A stretch of 64,000 bases of DNA from the NCBI RefSeq assembly GCF_025602895.1, contig NW_026516337.1, forward strand, positions 46,659-110,658. Direction: 5' to 3'. Both the position numbers and the translations under genes were made by a program. Below, piece by piece: positions 1 to 10,690 of this stretch. Under the pieces are notes generated by a model. The model saw nothing but the letters and a program-made list of their open reading frames with translations. It ran no database searches and was not told the DNA's origin. Origin of the DNA: Polychytrium aggregatum. Taxonomy: Eukaryota; Chytridiomycota; Chytridiomycetes; Polychytriales. Positions within the stretch are counted from its first letter, which is position 1. Every line of letters begins with the position of its first letter.

Positions 1-590
1 GCATCCGCAAAATGGATGCTTCTCGATGGTCCAATGCAGCGATATCGAGAATCGGTAACGTTGTTCACCAGCGACGCACACAGCGCAGCATCTTCATTGA
101 TCACTTTAGCCACGATGTGACGCCCATCCAGATCATGGACAACATGAGCAGACAGACGCCTATGAGCCTCACCATGCAGGACCTGAGCGCCAGGGACCGT
201 GAGCAGACCGCTCGGTCTACCGTCGACCCCGAACCCGAGCGACCCCAACCCGGCCACATCCGCAAGCTGGCCAGGCGCCATACCCTCCAGGTCGACAGAC
301 GGCCACCGAGCGACAGCCATGTGGCACCGGAGACTACATCGGCCCAGACGACCCACCTGCCTGATATCGAAGAGCCATCGTCCAGCATGTCGGCTTGGTT
401 GCCGGCCCCCGAGCCATTCCATGTCGCTGCTGAGCCGACAGCGTTACCTTCACCGGCGCCCGGCCTCCCAACAATGAGCGAGGAGCCTTTGAGCATCGTC
501 GGCACCAGCGGCGTTACTGCAGATCCGAGTCAATCCGCACAAGCAGCGCCATCTGAAGACAAGCCCACACAAACCGAAATGCACCAGTGA
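1..590 (+). CDS. C-terminal part of an unrecognised protein, cut by the window edge
   Basis: The reading frame is open from the left edge to a TGA at 588-590, so this is the 3' end of a gene that starts outside the window. An intron is likely at 55-109: a GTAACG donor and an acceptor ending CACTTTAG keep the frame open (codon split CG/C), although the frame also reads straight through. The visible tail is low complexity, rich in Pro, Ser, Glu and Ala, with one basic patch near residue 80 (HIRKLARRHTLQ) of the kind that kinases phosphorylate. No domain is recognisable, so no function is assigned. It converges on the threonyl-tRNA synthetase gene. Confidence 0.5.
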   Translation, partial: IRKMDASRWSNAAISRIGNVVHQRRTQRSIFIDHFSHDVTPIQIMDNMSRQTPMSLTMQDLSARDREQTARSTVDPEPERPQPGHIRKLARRHTLQVDRRPPSDSHVAPETTSAQTTHLPDIEEPSSSMSAWLPAPEPFHVAAEPTALPSPAPGLPTMSEEPLSIVGTSGVTADPSQSAQAAPSEDKPTQTEMHQ

Positions 591-899
591 AGATCCAAAG
601 ATCCAAAGATCCAAAGAGTAGCGGGCTGCCGGCTGAGTGATGCCGCTTGCCAATCTCGATGACTTAACGATCCTCTCCTCCCTCTGGATACCATGTTCGA
701 CTCGCCTTTCAGCGTCAGCTCGCCCCAGCTGCGATCGTGTCAATATCAGATGTATCTACTTATCGACGCAGTGTCGAGTGGGTTTGATGTCCACAGTTGC
801 CCCGTGTCGGCTCGGAGTCTCGCGGTAGCAGTTGCGATCGTGCCCGAGGACATAGGTTGCGGAGCGGTGGCTCTATGTATTGCCTTGCACTTGCGATGG
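591..899. other. Convergent 3' spacer with a short repeat
   Basis: This holds the 3' ends of two convergent genes. Immediately after the stop codon at 590 the sequence GATCCAAA recurs three times (593-616). Long plus-strand frames running rightwards from here are antisense shadows of the threonyl-tRNA synthetase. Confidence 0.5.
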
Positions 900-3573
900 C
901 TACTCAAAGTCGGCCTCCAGCCGCATGAACATGCGCAAAACATCATCGACCTTCATCGTACCATGGTCTTTGCCGTCGCGTCCCCGGACGCTGACGCTAT
1001 CTGTCTCGGCCTCCTTCGCCCCAACAACCAGGACAAAGTTGTACTGCGCCAGCTGTGCCTCTCGGACTCGCTTGTTGAGGGTACGGTCCGAGGCATCGAC
1101 ATCGACGTAATAGTAGCGGTCGTACACACCGCTGGATGGGTCGGTGCGACCAGGGAGAGACGCAACAGCGAGCCGGTTGCGGACTTGCCGGGCATACTCG
1201 GCCCATGCTTCCGATACAGGTATGACCGTGGCCTGGCGGGGGCTCAGCCAGAAGGGCCATTTGCCCGCAAAGTGTTCGATAAGCACGCCCAGCATTCGCT
1301 CGAAGCTTCCGAGGATGGCCCGATGCACAATGACGGGAGTCTTGAAGTCGCCAGTCTCGGACTGATACTTGAGGCCGAATCGCTGCGGCAGCTGGAAGTC
1401 GAGCTGGATGGTTGCGGTTTGGTGGCTGCGATTCAAGGCATCGCGGACAAGGACGTCGATCTTGGGGCCATAGAACGCCCCGTCGCCTGGGTTGATCTTC
1501 CATCGCCGTCCGGTCTGGTCCAGAGCCTTGGTGAGGGCCTCTTCAGCCTTGGTCCACTCGGCAATGTCGCCCAGGAAGTTCTCGGGCCGCGTGGAGAGCG
1601 TCAGCTCGTATGTCGGGAATTGGAAGATTTTGTATGCCCGCTGGACAAAGTCGAGCGTCAACGAGATTTCTTGGAAGATCTGGTCGACCGTACAGAATAT
1701 GTGGGCATCGTCTTGATGGAACTTACGGACCCGGGTCAGACCAGTGAGAGCGCCTGAGGCTTCGTTTCTGATCGAGTGGAGAGAACATAAGAACGGAGGC
1801 AGATATGGCGCACGGATACCCAGGGCAGATCGAAACGATGGAGAGGCACGCAGAGGAGTCAAGGGCGGTCTGCGACATCTGCAGAGCGACGTGCCCAAGA
1901 ACCATCAGCTCCGGCTGCCCGAAAAGCCTGTCCAGGGACAGTCTGGCCCAGCGACCGCACAGTAGCAGGTTGAGCCAAAGCATACCTGTGCAACGGACTG
2001 AATTCGGCATAGCGCACGGGCAGATCGCGGTACGAGTGCATGGTGCTGTCGAAGAGCAAGCAATGGCCGGGGCAGTTCATTGGCTTGAGACAGTGGATTT
2101 CCTCTGCACCATCGGCCTCGGCCTCGGCGCTGTCGGCTTGGTGGTGGTGATGGGAGCAGCCGTGGCCGTGACCGGCTTTGATGATGTTCTCGATTCCGTC
2201 GCTTCCCCGGACCACGAACATATCCTCGTTGTAGTTTTCCCAGTGGCCAGACTTTACCCAGAGCTCCTTGTTGAAGAGCAGTGGAGTAGCGACTTCTTCG
2301 TAGCCGTACCGCCGGTATTCGCTCCGCAGAAAGTCCAACAGGCGCTGGACAATCCGGGTGCCGTGAGGCAGCATAAACGCCGATCCGGGCGAAAGGGGGT
2401 TCATTGAAAAGAGTCCCTGGGCTTTGCCAATGACTCGGTGATCTCGGCGGGCAGCCTCCTCCTGGCGATACTCCCAGTCCTTGAGCTGAGTCGCCGACGG
2501 GAACGCAATGCCGTTGACTCTCGACAAAGGCTGGTATCCTTTGGAGGCTCCAGCTATGGGGTGATCATCCCACTGCGAACCGCCGGTGCGCAACAGCTTG
2601 ATGGCCCGGACCTGCCCAGTCGAATACACATGCGGCCCGCGACAGAGGTCGATAAAATCGCCGCACCGGTAGAGTGTCACCGGATCGCTCTCGGGAATCT
2701 GTTGCAGAAAGCTGAGCTTGAAGGGATTGTGCTTGAACATTTGGCTGGCAAACTGGCGAGTGACTTGGAGTCGGCGAAATTCGGCGTTTTTCTTGGCGAG
2801 CTTCTTGGCAATGCTATCGATCTCTTTGAGATCGGCATCGTTCAGGTTGTAGGTAGAGCCGTATCGGCTGTCTGGCTTGAGCAGCTCTCGCACAGCGGCT
2901 TCGACGAGGTCTGGATCGGCGTCAGCATCCAGACAGGGAGGGCTGTAGTTGCGTTTCACGATTCCGTCGTAAAAGAATCCGCCCAGCTTGAGGGCCGGCC
3001 CATCGCACAGCAGGATGTCGTCGCCATACTTGGTTTCAAGTGCCCATCCGAGAACATGTGCTCCCGAATGCCACAGCGAATCCAGCGCGGTCTCGTCGTC
3101 TGTATCGGCTTTGGTAAAGTCGAGAGCACATGAATCGGTGAGGGGACGGCCGAGATCCCAAGTCTTGGTGTTGGTGCTGGCGAAGAGATAGTCCTGACGA
3201 GCGTTTGGGTTGATTTCTGGAAAGATGGACGGGTCCAAGAGCAGGTCAGTAAGCATACGACGACAGCACACCGCTGAGGCAGTGTGCGAACGAAGCGAGC
3301 GCCAGAATGCTCCGGATGCACTGGCTAGCCCCGGTTGGATATGCCGATGCTCACCCAAGGCGATATCAAGAGGCCGCACCGATCCTGCTTGGACATGCTT
3401 TGTGGGCCCATTTGGTAGAGTGATGGCGATGATTTGCTCGTTGTTCGGTGCTGCCGCCCGCTGCCGCTCGAGCTCCTGGGTCCAGAGATCAATTCGGTAC
3501 TGGGCAAACACGCCGATCCATCCTATCAGCAGAAACGGGGTGGAAAGTATTAAGGGTATGAGAAAGGGCATGT
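900..3573 (-). CDS. THS1: Threonyl-tRNA synthetase, cytosolic type
   Basis: Class II enzyme that charges tRNA(Thr). In order the protein shows a TGS domain (start IIAITLPNGPTKH), the second additional domain with the HSGAHVLG and RCGDFIDLCRGPHV signatures, the catalytic core (HGTRI, SGHWENY, LKPMNCPGHCL, the arginine-bearing TRVRKFHQDDAHIF, GAFYGPKIDV) and the anticodon-binding domain ending ADFE. Exons that fit family and phase are 3522-3355, 3216-1986 and 1767-900; the introns have GTGAGC/CCAG and GTATGC/TCAG ends. The 5' end is unresolved. An in-frame ATG at 3573 would add a hydrophobic stretch that is odd for this enzyme and is more likely the 3' end of an intron (CTGATAG at about 3523), with a short first exon further upstream. 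A His-rich insertion (GHGHGCSHHHHQ) sits in the catalytic core between the SGHWENY and LKPMNCPGH motifs. The family call is very secure. Confidence 0.93.
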
Positions 3574-4138
3574 CGATCGGTTTGAAGAGTGCCCGGCGTT
3601 GGCAGGCGACAGCCTCCCGACAATGCGCCAATACCAACGTTGTTGGGGAGGATTGATCCAGCTGTTGCAGCGGAGCGGCGAAACCAACTGCCGACGTATG
3701 GCAGCCCGAGCGCTGCCGAAAGTGTGCCCAAGGACCATCCCGGTGATGTGTGGCTGCCAGCGATGCTTGTGCTGGAGCAGTATGAACAGGTCTGGGTGCT
3801 GGGCAGATCGGAAGCGAAGCCCGTTGCGATCGGCAAAACGAAGAACGAGGGAGCCAGATCCGCTGTCGCGCGGCTTGGTGAACGCAGGCAGGCAGGCAGG
3901 CAGGCAGATTCACACGGCAAGCTGCCCAGCTGAGGGACGATCTACTCCAACGGATTGCAGCAGCTGACGAGCACAGGAAAGGGCATAGGTCGCACTCGCA
4001 GAGATTGTTTCGCAGTGGTGGCATGCTGTGGACAGATGTATTCAAAACCCAGAGAGCAGCCGCCATCGGCACTATCTCTCGAGTCCCCCGTTTCGCTCTG
4101 GACAGGCGCTGGCCAGCAAGCAGCTTGGCTTGGTACAT
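3574..4138. other. Spacer between ThrRS and CIAO1; probably holds the ThrRS first exon and promoter
   Basis: About 560 bases with no recognisable coding unit. It should hold the unassigned start of the synthetase gene and the 3' flank of CIAO1. A CAGG tetranucleotide run lies at about 3887-3907. Confidence 0.4.
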
Positions 4139-5832
4139 TCAAAGCGGAATGTATCTCCAGATACGAATGACGCCGTCGTCGCCGGCCGTCGCAATCAGAT
4201 CACGGTCCTCCTCTAGCACGCCCCAGCGAACGCAGTTGATGTCGCTGTCGCCATGGGCATTTGGGTGGTCCAAGACAGTTTTGAACTCGTTGTCGGAACC
4301 CTATCGACACGAGCCCCGTGATTCGGTTGGAACAGAGATGATTGTATACAGCTGTAAGTATGGGGATCGTGCCCAGTGATATCCAACATCCTGCAGGCCC
4401 AGCAATGCGCGAGACAGACCTCCTCCACAATCTTGATAGAGTTGTCGCCTGAGGCCGTGGCAATCTTGTTGTTGAGCTTGGACCACGACACTGAGTAAAT
4501 CGTCCGGGTGTGATGATCGGCCAAGGTAGCGACGCAGCTCCACTTGGGGTCCTTTCGCCAGCCTGATCCCTGAGGCTCGCCGCATTTCCAAACGCGCATG
4601 GATTTGTCGTCGCTCACCGAGGCTGGGCAGGGCCGAGGCGAAGGATCAGATGCGATCAGTGCAAATCGAGGCATGGCAGACGGATGATAGTGATATGCGG
4701 GCAACTGACACGATGTAAATCAGCGCGGGGGCTGTCGAGGAGGCAGCATGGAGGCTGTACTCTTGAGCAATCGTACCTAGACGGTTCCCGCTTGGATCAA
4801 AATCGATGCCCCACACTGTGGACGTATGGCCGCTGAGGGTATCGGAGCAGTACCAGTCGTCGTTGTCTTCTCGCCATACTTTGACTGTATCATCGTAACT
4901 AGCAGAGGCGAGAATCTGGTGTGCACAAGCAGACTGTGTCAGAGGCGATCTTTGCAGAGCCCGCGGCAGCCGACGCCGGTTGATGTAGCTTATGCACTTG
5001 ATCCACGGTCCCGAGCAGCCCTATCGTGGTGCCAGGATTGTCTGAGATACTGCGATCAGAAACATACGTCATCGTGGGGATGCCACTGGACCATTTTGAC
5101 ATCCTGCGAGTGTTCGTAGAGCACGCTGAGACACTCAAACTCGTTGTCTTCGAGGACTGGATCGTGGCATTTGCGGGAGACATTGGCATTGTTAGCATTG
5201 TCATTAGTGTTGGTGTTGGTGTTGGCATTGGCATTGGTATCGGCTGATGCCAAACTGTAGTAGAGGCGGCCGGCTCGAGAACAGCAGCGATCCGCAGTCT
5301 GGTTGCTGAGTTACCTTCCCAGATCCAGACGCTCTTGTCGCGGCTGCAAGTCGCAAGCAGGGAACCCGAAACCGACCATGAGACGCTCTTGACCTCGTTT
5401 TCGTGGCCCTCCAGGGTAGCAACGCACTCGAAATCTGAAGAAGGATGCCGCACAGCATTCGTGAGCCGAAACGTGCAGATCCCCCAGTGATGTGCATGAC
5501 CGTATCTACGGCGGCCAGGAGCTGCCATCGAGCCCACCAAATTGCTCATGTGGCCAAGCCGTCGGCTGACGTTTACCTCCTTCCTCCTTTTCCCATACAG
5601 CTGTGGTTCCGTCAAAGCTAGCCGATCCCAGGCGCTTTCCGTCGGGAGAAAAGGCAACCGACCGGATGGTTCTCGAGTGTGCGTCGTCCAAGAACGTGGC
5701 GCACTGGAACTTGCCGGCTGCGTCCCGCTTCCAGATACGGACGCTCTTGTCGCTCCCGCAGGATGCGATCACCGGCGCCGTCGGAGACCAGTTGACCTGC
5801 CACACCTGGCCGCTGTGTCCTGTTGCCATCAT
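4139..5832 (-). CDS. CIA1: CIAO1/Cia1, WD40 subunit of the cytosolic Fe-S targeting complex
   Basis: CIAO1 is the beta-propeller that, with MMS19 and CIAO2, hands Fe-S clusters to cytosolic and nuclear proteins. Six exons (5832-5577, 5434-5315, 5147-5068, 4915-4777, 4622-4420, 4300-4139) join in phase and give seven WD repeats typical of the family. Visible signatures are [91 protein letters not shown] and the last blade [10 protein letters not shown]. The protein ends RYIPL shortly after the last WD dipeptide, as expected. The start is the [11 protein letters not shown] methionine pair; either could be used. Intron 2 carries imperfect GTTGGT/GCATTG repeats near 5190-5246. Confidence 0.93.
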
Positions 5833-6696
5833 GACGGGGGGAGTTCAGGTCGCCAGCAGGATGGTTGCGATGCAAAGCATGGGATTTGTTTCCACAGGGA
5901 GCGCCAGATGACCAGCTCGAGATGGGAGGCCGCAGTGCACTATCCGGGCGGCGCCATGCATGTCAAGATGCGCTGCATCGGAGCTCGGGCTGCGAACCTC
6001 TTAGTTCGTCGATGAGCTCCAGTCGTCCCATTGCGTGTCGGCTGTCGAGTTGTCGGTTGTTGGGTTGGGCTGGGTGGGCGGCTGTCCTGACCTGGATCAA
6101 AGGCGCCGCAGAGATTGCAGGCAGCAGCAGCGGCCTGATTCGTCAGCGGCGATCCTGGCGGAAGCAGATCAGGCGGTCATGTGGAAGTCACGGTGCTGCG
6201 CCACGGCAGTCCAGCCCCGTCCACCCGCACGAGAACAGGCAACAGGCAACAGACAACAGGCAACGGGACAGTGGACTGTGCTGCGGCTTGCGCTGGTTGG
6301 CTGCGATGGACTCCATGTTCGGCCAGAAGGACAGAGCCGAGCGAAGAAGCCGCCCGGGCCAGAGGCGGCATCGAGAGTCGATGTCCCCGTCGCGGCGGGT
6401 GCGTATTCACATCCGAAACTCGGCGCTCTCGTTTCGCTTTGCGAGCGCTGGCCACGCCCGTTGTCTCCTGGGTGGCCGTCCTCAAGGAAGTTGGCCGTCT
6501 TCCCAGCGCACACCGCAATCTCTTATCGGGCAGGCGCCAATTGTGGCGTCGAGAGTGTCCTCCTTGTACTTCTCTCGATCACCGCGAGCCAAGAGAGGTG
6601 TCGACCACCCTCCCTGCGAGCTGTGCTGGTGAGACTCGGTCCCGGGAGGCATTTGGGGACAACCACAACCACAACCACAACCACAACCGCATCGAC
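5833..6696. promoter_or_regulatory. Divergent spacer between CIAO1 and the 6697 gene
   Basis: This contains the promoters of two divergently transcribed genes. It is GC-rich and several frames stay open by composition. Two simple repeats are present: CAACAGG-type units at about 6233-6265, and an ACAACC hexamer run at about 6660-6688 directly upstream of the next start codon. No conserved promoter element can be named by eye. Confidence 0.4.
6660..6688 (+). repeat. ACAACC hexanucleotide tract
   Basis: About five perfect copies of ACAACC end roughly ten bases before the ATG at 6697, so they probably lie in the 5' UTR or core promoter of the following gene. Confidence 0.8.
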
Positions 6697-7359
6697 ATGT
6701 CCTGTGGTGGAGCCGGGTCGGCCTCGCAGGGCACCGAGCTGCAATCAGCCCGCTGCGATCCCGCTGCCCCGCTCGCTCGCATGCTTGCACAGGAATCTTC
6801 CACCGCAAGCCCACCACCACCACAAGCCTCGGATGAAACAAACAGCGGACCCCGCCCATACGCACTTTGCCCCGGCCTCCACAGCCGTCCTCCAGCAGCC
6901 ATATCCTCGCCGACCGACCGACTCTCCGATGGCCAAGAAATGAGCGAGCACCCTGAACGCAAGTCGCAGACGTACACCATCGCCATCCCGCTGTATTCGC
7001 CGCCTCGCCTGGTCCAGCAGACCCTCGCCAGGGCCAAGAGCCTCCCTGGACAGGCCTATCGGGCAGTATTCCCAGGCCCCGGTCCGACCCTGGCGCCCCA
7101 GCTGCCCGCTCTCCGCACCCGAATCATCCCTCTGTCTCGTCCTGAAGCAGCCGGAGCCAAGACCCATGTCGAGCCATCCCTGCGCCGCAAAGACCCCAAG
7201 GACCGCCACGACCTCGTCGGGCCGAGCGAGCTGGTGATCCAGATGGCCTCGGGCGAGTGTTACTCTGTGAACATTCGGTCCCAGCGACGTCCCAAACTGC
7301 CCCCTCCTGTTCCAGAGACCGACCCGGAGCTGCAGCGTATCCTGGACACCATCATATAG
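6697..7359 (+). CDS. Unrecognised 220-residue protein
   Basis: Single-exon frame from ATG 6697 to the stop ending at 7359. The frame is open for a further 516 bases upstream, but codon content there resembles the GC-rich spacer, so the start after the ACAACC tract is preferred; the methionine at 6781 is an alternative. Residues 1-75 are Pro/Ser-rich and disordered. The second half looks folded: a strand-like TYTIAIPLYSPP, a basic middle, then ELVIQMASGECYSVNIRSQ and a closing amphipathic segment DPELQRILDTII. No signal peptide, membrane span or cysteine cluster is seen. I do not recognise the family. Length and codon use look coding, but expression is not shown. Confidence 0.55.
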   Translation: MSCGGAGSASQGTELQSARCDPAAPLARMLAQESSTASPPPPQASDETNSGPRPYALCPGLHSRPPAAISSPTDRLSDGQEMSEHPERKSQTYTIAIPLYSPPRLVQQTLARAKSLPGQAYRAVFPGPGPTLAPQLPALRTRIIPLSRPEAAGAKTHVEPSLRRKDPKDRHDLVGPSELVIQMASGECYSVNIRSQRRPKLPPPVPETDPELQRILDTII

Positions 7360-7549
7360 ACAGCGTCCGGAGAGACTCTCCTGGCCGCTTTCTTTCACTA
7401 TGTTTATTTTAGTCTGCATCCGATTTCGATACAACATACCCGAGCTGGCTATTGTACAAGCCCGGCAATAGAATAACAACATCATGCCATCTCCGCTGCA
7501 GGACGTGCATTTTCTCGCAGCGCAACGGCCAGTTGGCTGACCCACCGGG

Positions 7550-8167
7550 TTATTGCGGCGAGTGCCCTTCGACATATCGGATGAACCGAGCGGGGTTGCC
7601 AGCAACGACTGTGTAGGGTTTCACGTCCTTGGTGACGACGCTCCCGGCGCCGACGACAGCGCCGTTGCCGATGGTGACGCCAGGAAGGACGACGGTCGAG
7701 CCGCCAATCCACACATCGTCGCCGATGGTGATGGGCTTTGCGTATTCAGGGCCCTGTGTGCCGTTGCGGACTCGATAGTCGGTCGGGTGTGTGGCCGTGT
7801 AGAGCTGCACATTGGGGGCAAAGAGCACCCGGGAGCCGATGCGGACGGGAGCGCAATCGAGGACGACACAGTTAAAGTTCATGTAGACGTCGCTGCCCAG
7901 ATGAATGTTCTTGCCGTAGTCGCACGAGAAGGGTGGCTCCAGATGGACATTGAAAGGCTCGGCAATGGTGCCCAGCAGATCGATCAGCGAGGCCTGGACC
8001 TTTTCCCGCACCCCGGGCGAGCGATCGTTGACTTGGAGGGCGTTGTATTGCTCGAGGCGAGTGCGGCAAGCCTGTCGAGCGGCCACGAGCTCGGGATCGA
8101 AGCCAAAGTACAGCTCGCCGCTGAGCATCTTTTCGTGTTCGGAGCGAGGGGCAGAAGCGTCGGCCAT
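7550..8167 (-). CDS. Maltose/galactoside O-acetyltransferase-like enzyme (left-handed beta-helix)
   Basis: Intronless, 205 residues, the usual length for bacterial Maa/LacA and fungal homologues. These trimeric enzymes transfer acetyl from acetyl-CoA to sugar hydroxyls. An N-terminal maltose-acetyltransferase helix pair ([18 protein letters not shown], then RLEQYN) precedes hexapeptide-repeat coils: [17 protein letters not shown], the catalytic loop [12 protein letters not shown] with its histidine, [20 protein letters not shown] and [14 protein letters not shown]. It ends with the typical [13 protein letters not shown]. The start [14 protein letters not shown] gives the normal N terminus. 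The family occurs in many fungi and bacteria, so an old horizontal origin is possible but not shown here. The physiological substrate is unknown. Confidence 0.9.
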   Translation of the reverse strand: MADASAPRSEHEKMLSGELYFGFDPELVAARQACRTRLEQYNALQVNDRSPGVREKVQASLIDLLGTIAEPFNVHLEPPFSCDYGKNIHLGSDVYMNFNCVVLDCAPVRIGSRVLFAPNVQLYTATHPTDYRVRNGTQGPEYAKPITIGDDVWIGGSTVVLPGVTIGNGAVVGAGSVVTKDVKPYTVVAGNPARFIRYVEGHSPQ

Positions 8168-8596
8168 GGCGATAGTGGGTGCTCTTGGTCGGGATCCGAC
8201 TGACGGGCTTGGATGCTGCAGCGAGGAAGGACCTGCGAGCGATGTCGGCTCTGAGACAGGGCGCCAGGATCGGGATCAGGGACAGGATCAACACAGCCCT
8301 GGCTGTCCGCAGGCCAGGGTTTCGCGCGGATAGCTGGTGCCAATGGTCGCATGACCGTGGGCGCTCCAGATATCGCTGCCAAGGGCCTGCCGGGATGCAT
8401 TGAGCTGCCGGCGATATTTATTGCGCGGCTCCCATCATAGTTCCGATGCCATCGGTCCCTGAGATGGGCTTTTACTTGTATGACGGGGGTGAAACCAAAG
8501 CTGTATTTGCTCGCGGACCTGCGCAACAGCAGCGACGCCGCCAGTGGGGCAGCGGCATGTGCAGGGAGGGACGGGGTGCGCTGAGGTCTACTTTTT
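8168..8596. promoter_or_regulatory. Promoter of the acetyltransferase and 3' flank of the U1A/U2B'' gene
   Basis: About 430 bases between two minus-strand genes. A T-rich stretch at 8586-8610 lies at the end of the upstream gene. Nothing else is recognisable. Confidence 0.35.
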
Positions 8597-10129
8597 CTAC
8601 TTTTTGGCATATTCTACTACCAAGCTGTAGTTTTGGGTAAGCTTGAAGCCGTTCAGGCCTGTTCGGGCAACGGCGCCTTGGCTGTCCTGCTCGTACTCGA
8701 CAAAGGCCAGACCAGATTTGCCCGGCACCAGCCGTACGTCGATCAGACCCGGGTACTGCTTGAACAGCGTCTCGAGGGCAGCCTCGGTCACTTCCGGCGG
8801 CAGATTGTGGAGAATCAGAACGCGATGGGGTGGAACGTCGGGGGCAGCCTGTTTTTGGTCCTGAGGGTCTGTGTCGGCAAAGGTCAAAGTAGAAAAGGGT
8901 CAGGCTCGGTCCGATCGTCAAAGGGCCAGCTGGCTATCGACAATGCTTCATCCGCTCGACTCCTCGAGGCCGCAATCCAAGAGTGAGTCGGGGATCCATT
9001 TGTCGGTCGGTCTGGGCCAAGGCCCAGGGCTGCAAATGAGCCAAGGAGCACCATATGGGCTCATCATTGTGGCTCGGGCGGCCTCGGATGCTCGTCCAGA
9101 CGATGTCAAATGAGATTGCACGAGCCACCAAATCCGCCTGCTCAACGATCGATGGTACTTGCCGTCTGCGTCTCTGACTCTCTTCTGCTGGCTCTGGTTG
9201 ACAGGCTCGTGATCGTCGTCTGCGCCGTCTCTCTCGCGCTTGATTCCCTGCGCGCCGGTAGGATGTGGTGCTGGACCAGCGGCCTTGACTGAGGACACGG
9301 CCGGCCCAAGCTTGCTTCGCTTGATCATGCTTCCTTCCATAATCGTCAGGATATTGGACTTGGTCCGGGAATATGTGATTTTCTGGTGTGTCGGCAGGGT
9401 ACCGGGGATCCCCCCAAACCGTCGGTATTGCAGTTGGCGTCAGCGACAGCCCGACCATCAAGTGCCCGCAACAGCGACCAGGAAGAAATACTCGCAGTCT
9501 ATCGATCGCTGGCTCAATTGCAACTGCAGGCTCATGACGGAGAACAGCGAGTCGACTCGGAAAACAACTTCAGAGCTGCCTCCCTCTTGCTATGAAGCAG
9601 GGAAGGGGGGGGCTCATCGTGGCTGTCCATCCACATGTCCTGCCGTGTCGATCCAGACGATTCTCATTCTCCCCCTCGAGACTTACGATCGGTTGGTCGT
9701 AGAAAGGAAAGCCCTGTAATCCACGGATCGCCGCTGTGGCCTGGGCGACCTCCTTGAAGACCACAAAGGCCTGCTCCCGCATTTTGGCGTTGCGGACGGC
9801 GACAACATCGAGGACACGACCGTACGGCGAAAACAACGCATAGAGTGATCTCTTGAGCTCTACCGTCCAATGTTTCATCATAATATCGAAGATCGGCAGG
9901 GGGTTTCCGCGGAGGATCGGTAGAGCATTGACAAGCGATCGACGGAGGGGTGTGGATGCGTTAGCGCAATCAATGGACACCGTAGCTCGCCGTCGCATCA
10001 CCAGATCGCGACAGGCGAATACATGGCCTGTCTTTGGTCGGCATAGTGGCTGGCCGTACCTGGCTTCTTGATTTTGCCGTTGATGTTTGTGACGTAGAGC
10101 GTTTGCGAGGGGACGACGATTGTTGACAT
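8597..10129 (-). CDS. U1A/U2B''-type spliceosomal RNA-binding protein (two RRMs)
   Basis: Component of the U1 or U2 snRNP. Exon 1 (10129-10060) gives [20 protein letters not shown], the RNP2 start of RRM1. Exon 2 (9859-9687) gives [19 protein letters not shown] and the RNP1 core [10 protein letters not shown], ending FYDQPI. Exon 3 from 9382 gives [12 protein letters not shown] and a charged linker. The last exon, ending at 8597, is RRM2: [10 protein letters not shown], then [19 protein letters not shown] and a terminal KK. The joint between exon 3 (near 9159-9172) and the last exon (8840-8870) could not be fixed, because no visible donor/acceptor pair restores phase cleanly; a small missed exon is possible. 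Fungi usually have one protein serving as U1A or U2B'', and the sequence alone does not separate these. Confidence 0.88.
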
Positions 10130-10690
10130 GGCGATCGGAGATGTGGTACCGAGCTCGGGCTGGAGTAAGAGGACGGAGGCTTACGGTTTGGGACTGTGGG
10201 GTGTGGCTGGCGGCGGCTACTCTGGGATCAGGGGCGCTGTTGTGCGGCGCTGGTGCAGGATGCCGTTGCTGATGATGCGAGTGTGGGAGGCCGATGTCGC
10301 AGCGGGGCGTCGGGTCTGCATCCGTCGGCGATCGAGCCAGAGGAAGAAACACCCGCACGTCTCGAGATCTCGGGAGGACCGAAAGCGCGCGTGTTTGTGT
10401 GCGCCTCTCGCTTGTGCTCTCGCTTGTGCTCTCGCTTGTGCTCTCGCTCTTGCTCGCTTCCCACGCAGACAAACTGCTCGGCCCAACATCGACGCCGATT
10501 TACTTTCCACCACCATCGCGGGGGATGGCTCTGTCTTGTCCGGCGAGCCCCAGCAAGCATAGGTCCGTCTCGCTCATCGATCTGCAGTCCGAGACACACG
10601 CTCCAGCCCATCCGCGCCGATACAAATCATCTATTCGGACGGTGCCGACGCCATCCCACAACCACCAGCATCTCGCCGCCACCACACACC
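10130..10690. promoter_or_regulatory. Divergent promoter region between the U1A/U2B'' gene and TPGS2
   Basis: About 560 bases serving two divergent genes. A 12-base unit, TCGCTTGTGCTC, is repeated three times with a decayed fourth copy (about 10405-10455). The frame upstream of TPGS2 is open, but its composition is repeat-driven. Confidence 0.45.
10405..10455 (+). repeat. 12-base tandem repeat TCGCTTGTGCTC
   Basis: Three exact copies and one diverged copy in the divergent promoter. The length is a multiple of three, so the repeat keeps reading frames open and creates artificial ORFs on both strands. Confidence 0.8.

Noticed and set aside
693-1757. Plus-strand ORF of 354 codons
   Set aside because: It is the exact antisense of the threonyl-tRNA synthetase C-terminal half, and its own translation shows no motif.
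3522-3573. Hydrophobic N-terminal signal-anchor on ThrRS (MPFLIPLILSTPFLLIGWIG)
   Set aside because: Membrane anchoring would be out of character for a cytosolic synthetase, and the stretch contains a good intron end (TGATAG) just before the conserved helix.
10196-10690. N-terminal extension of TPGS2 in the same frame
   Set aside because: The extra 165 residues are translated from the TCGCTTGTGCTC repeat and promoter; family similarity begins after MAKKPSTKKS at 10691.
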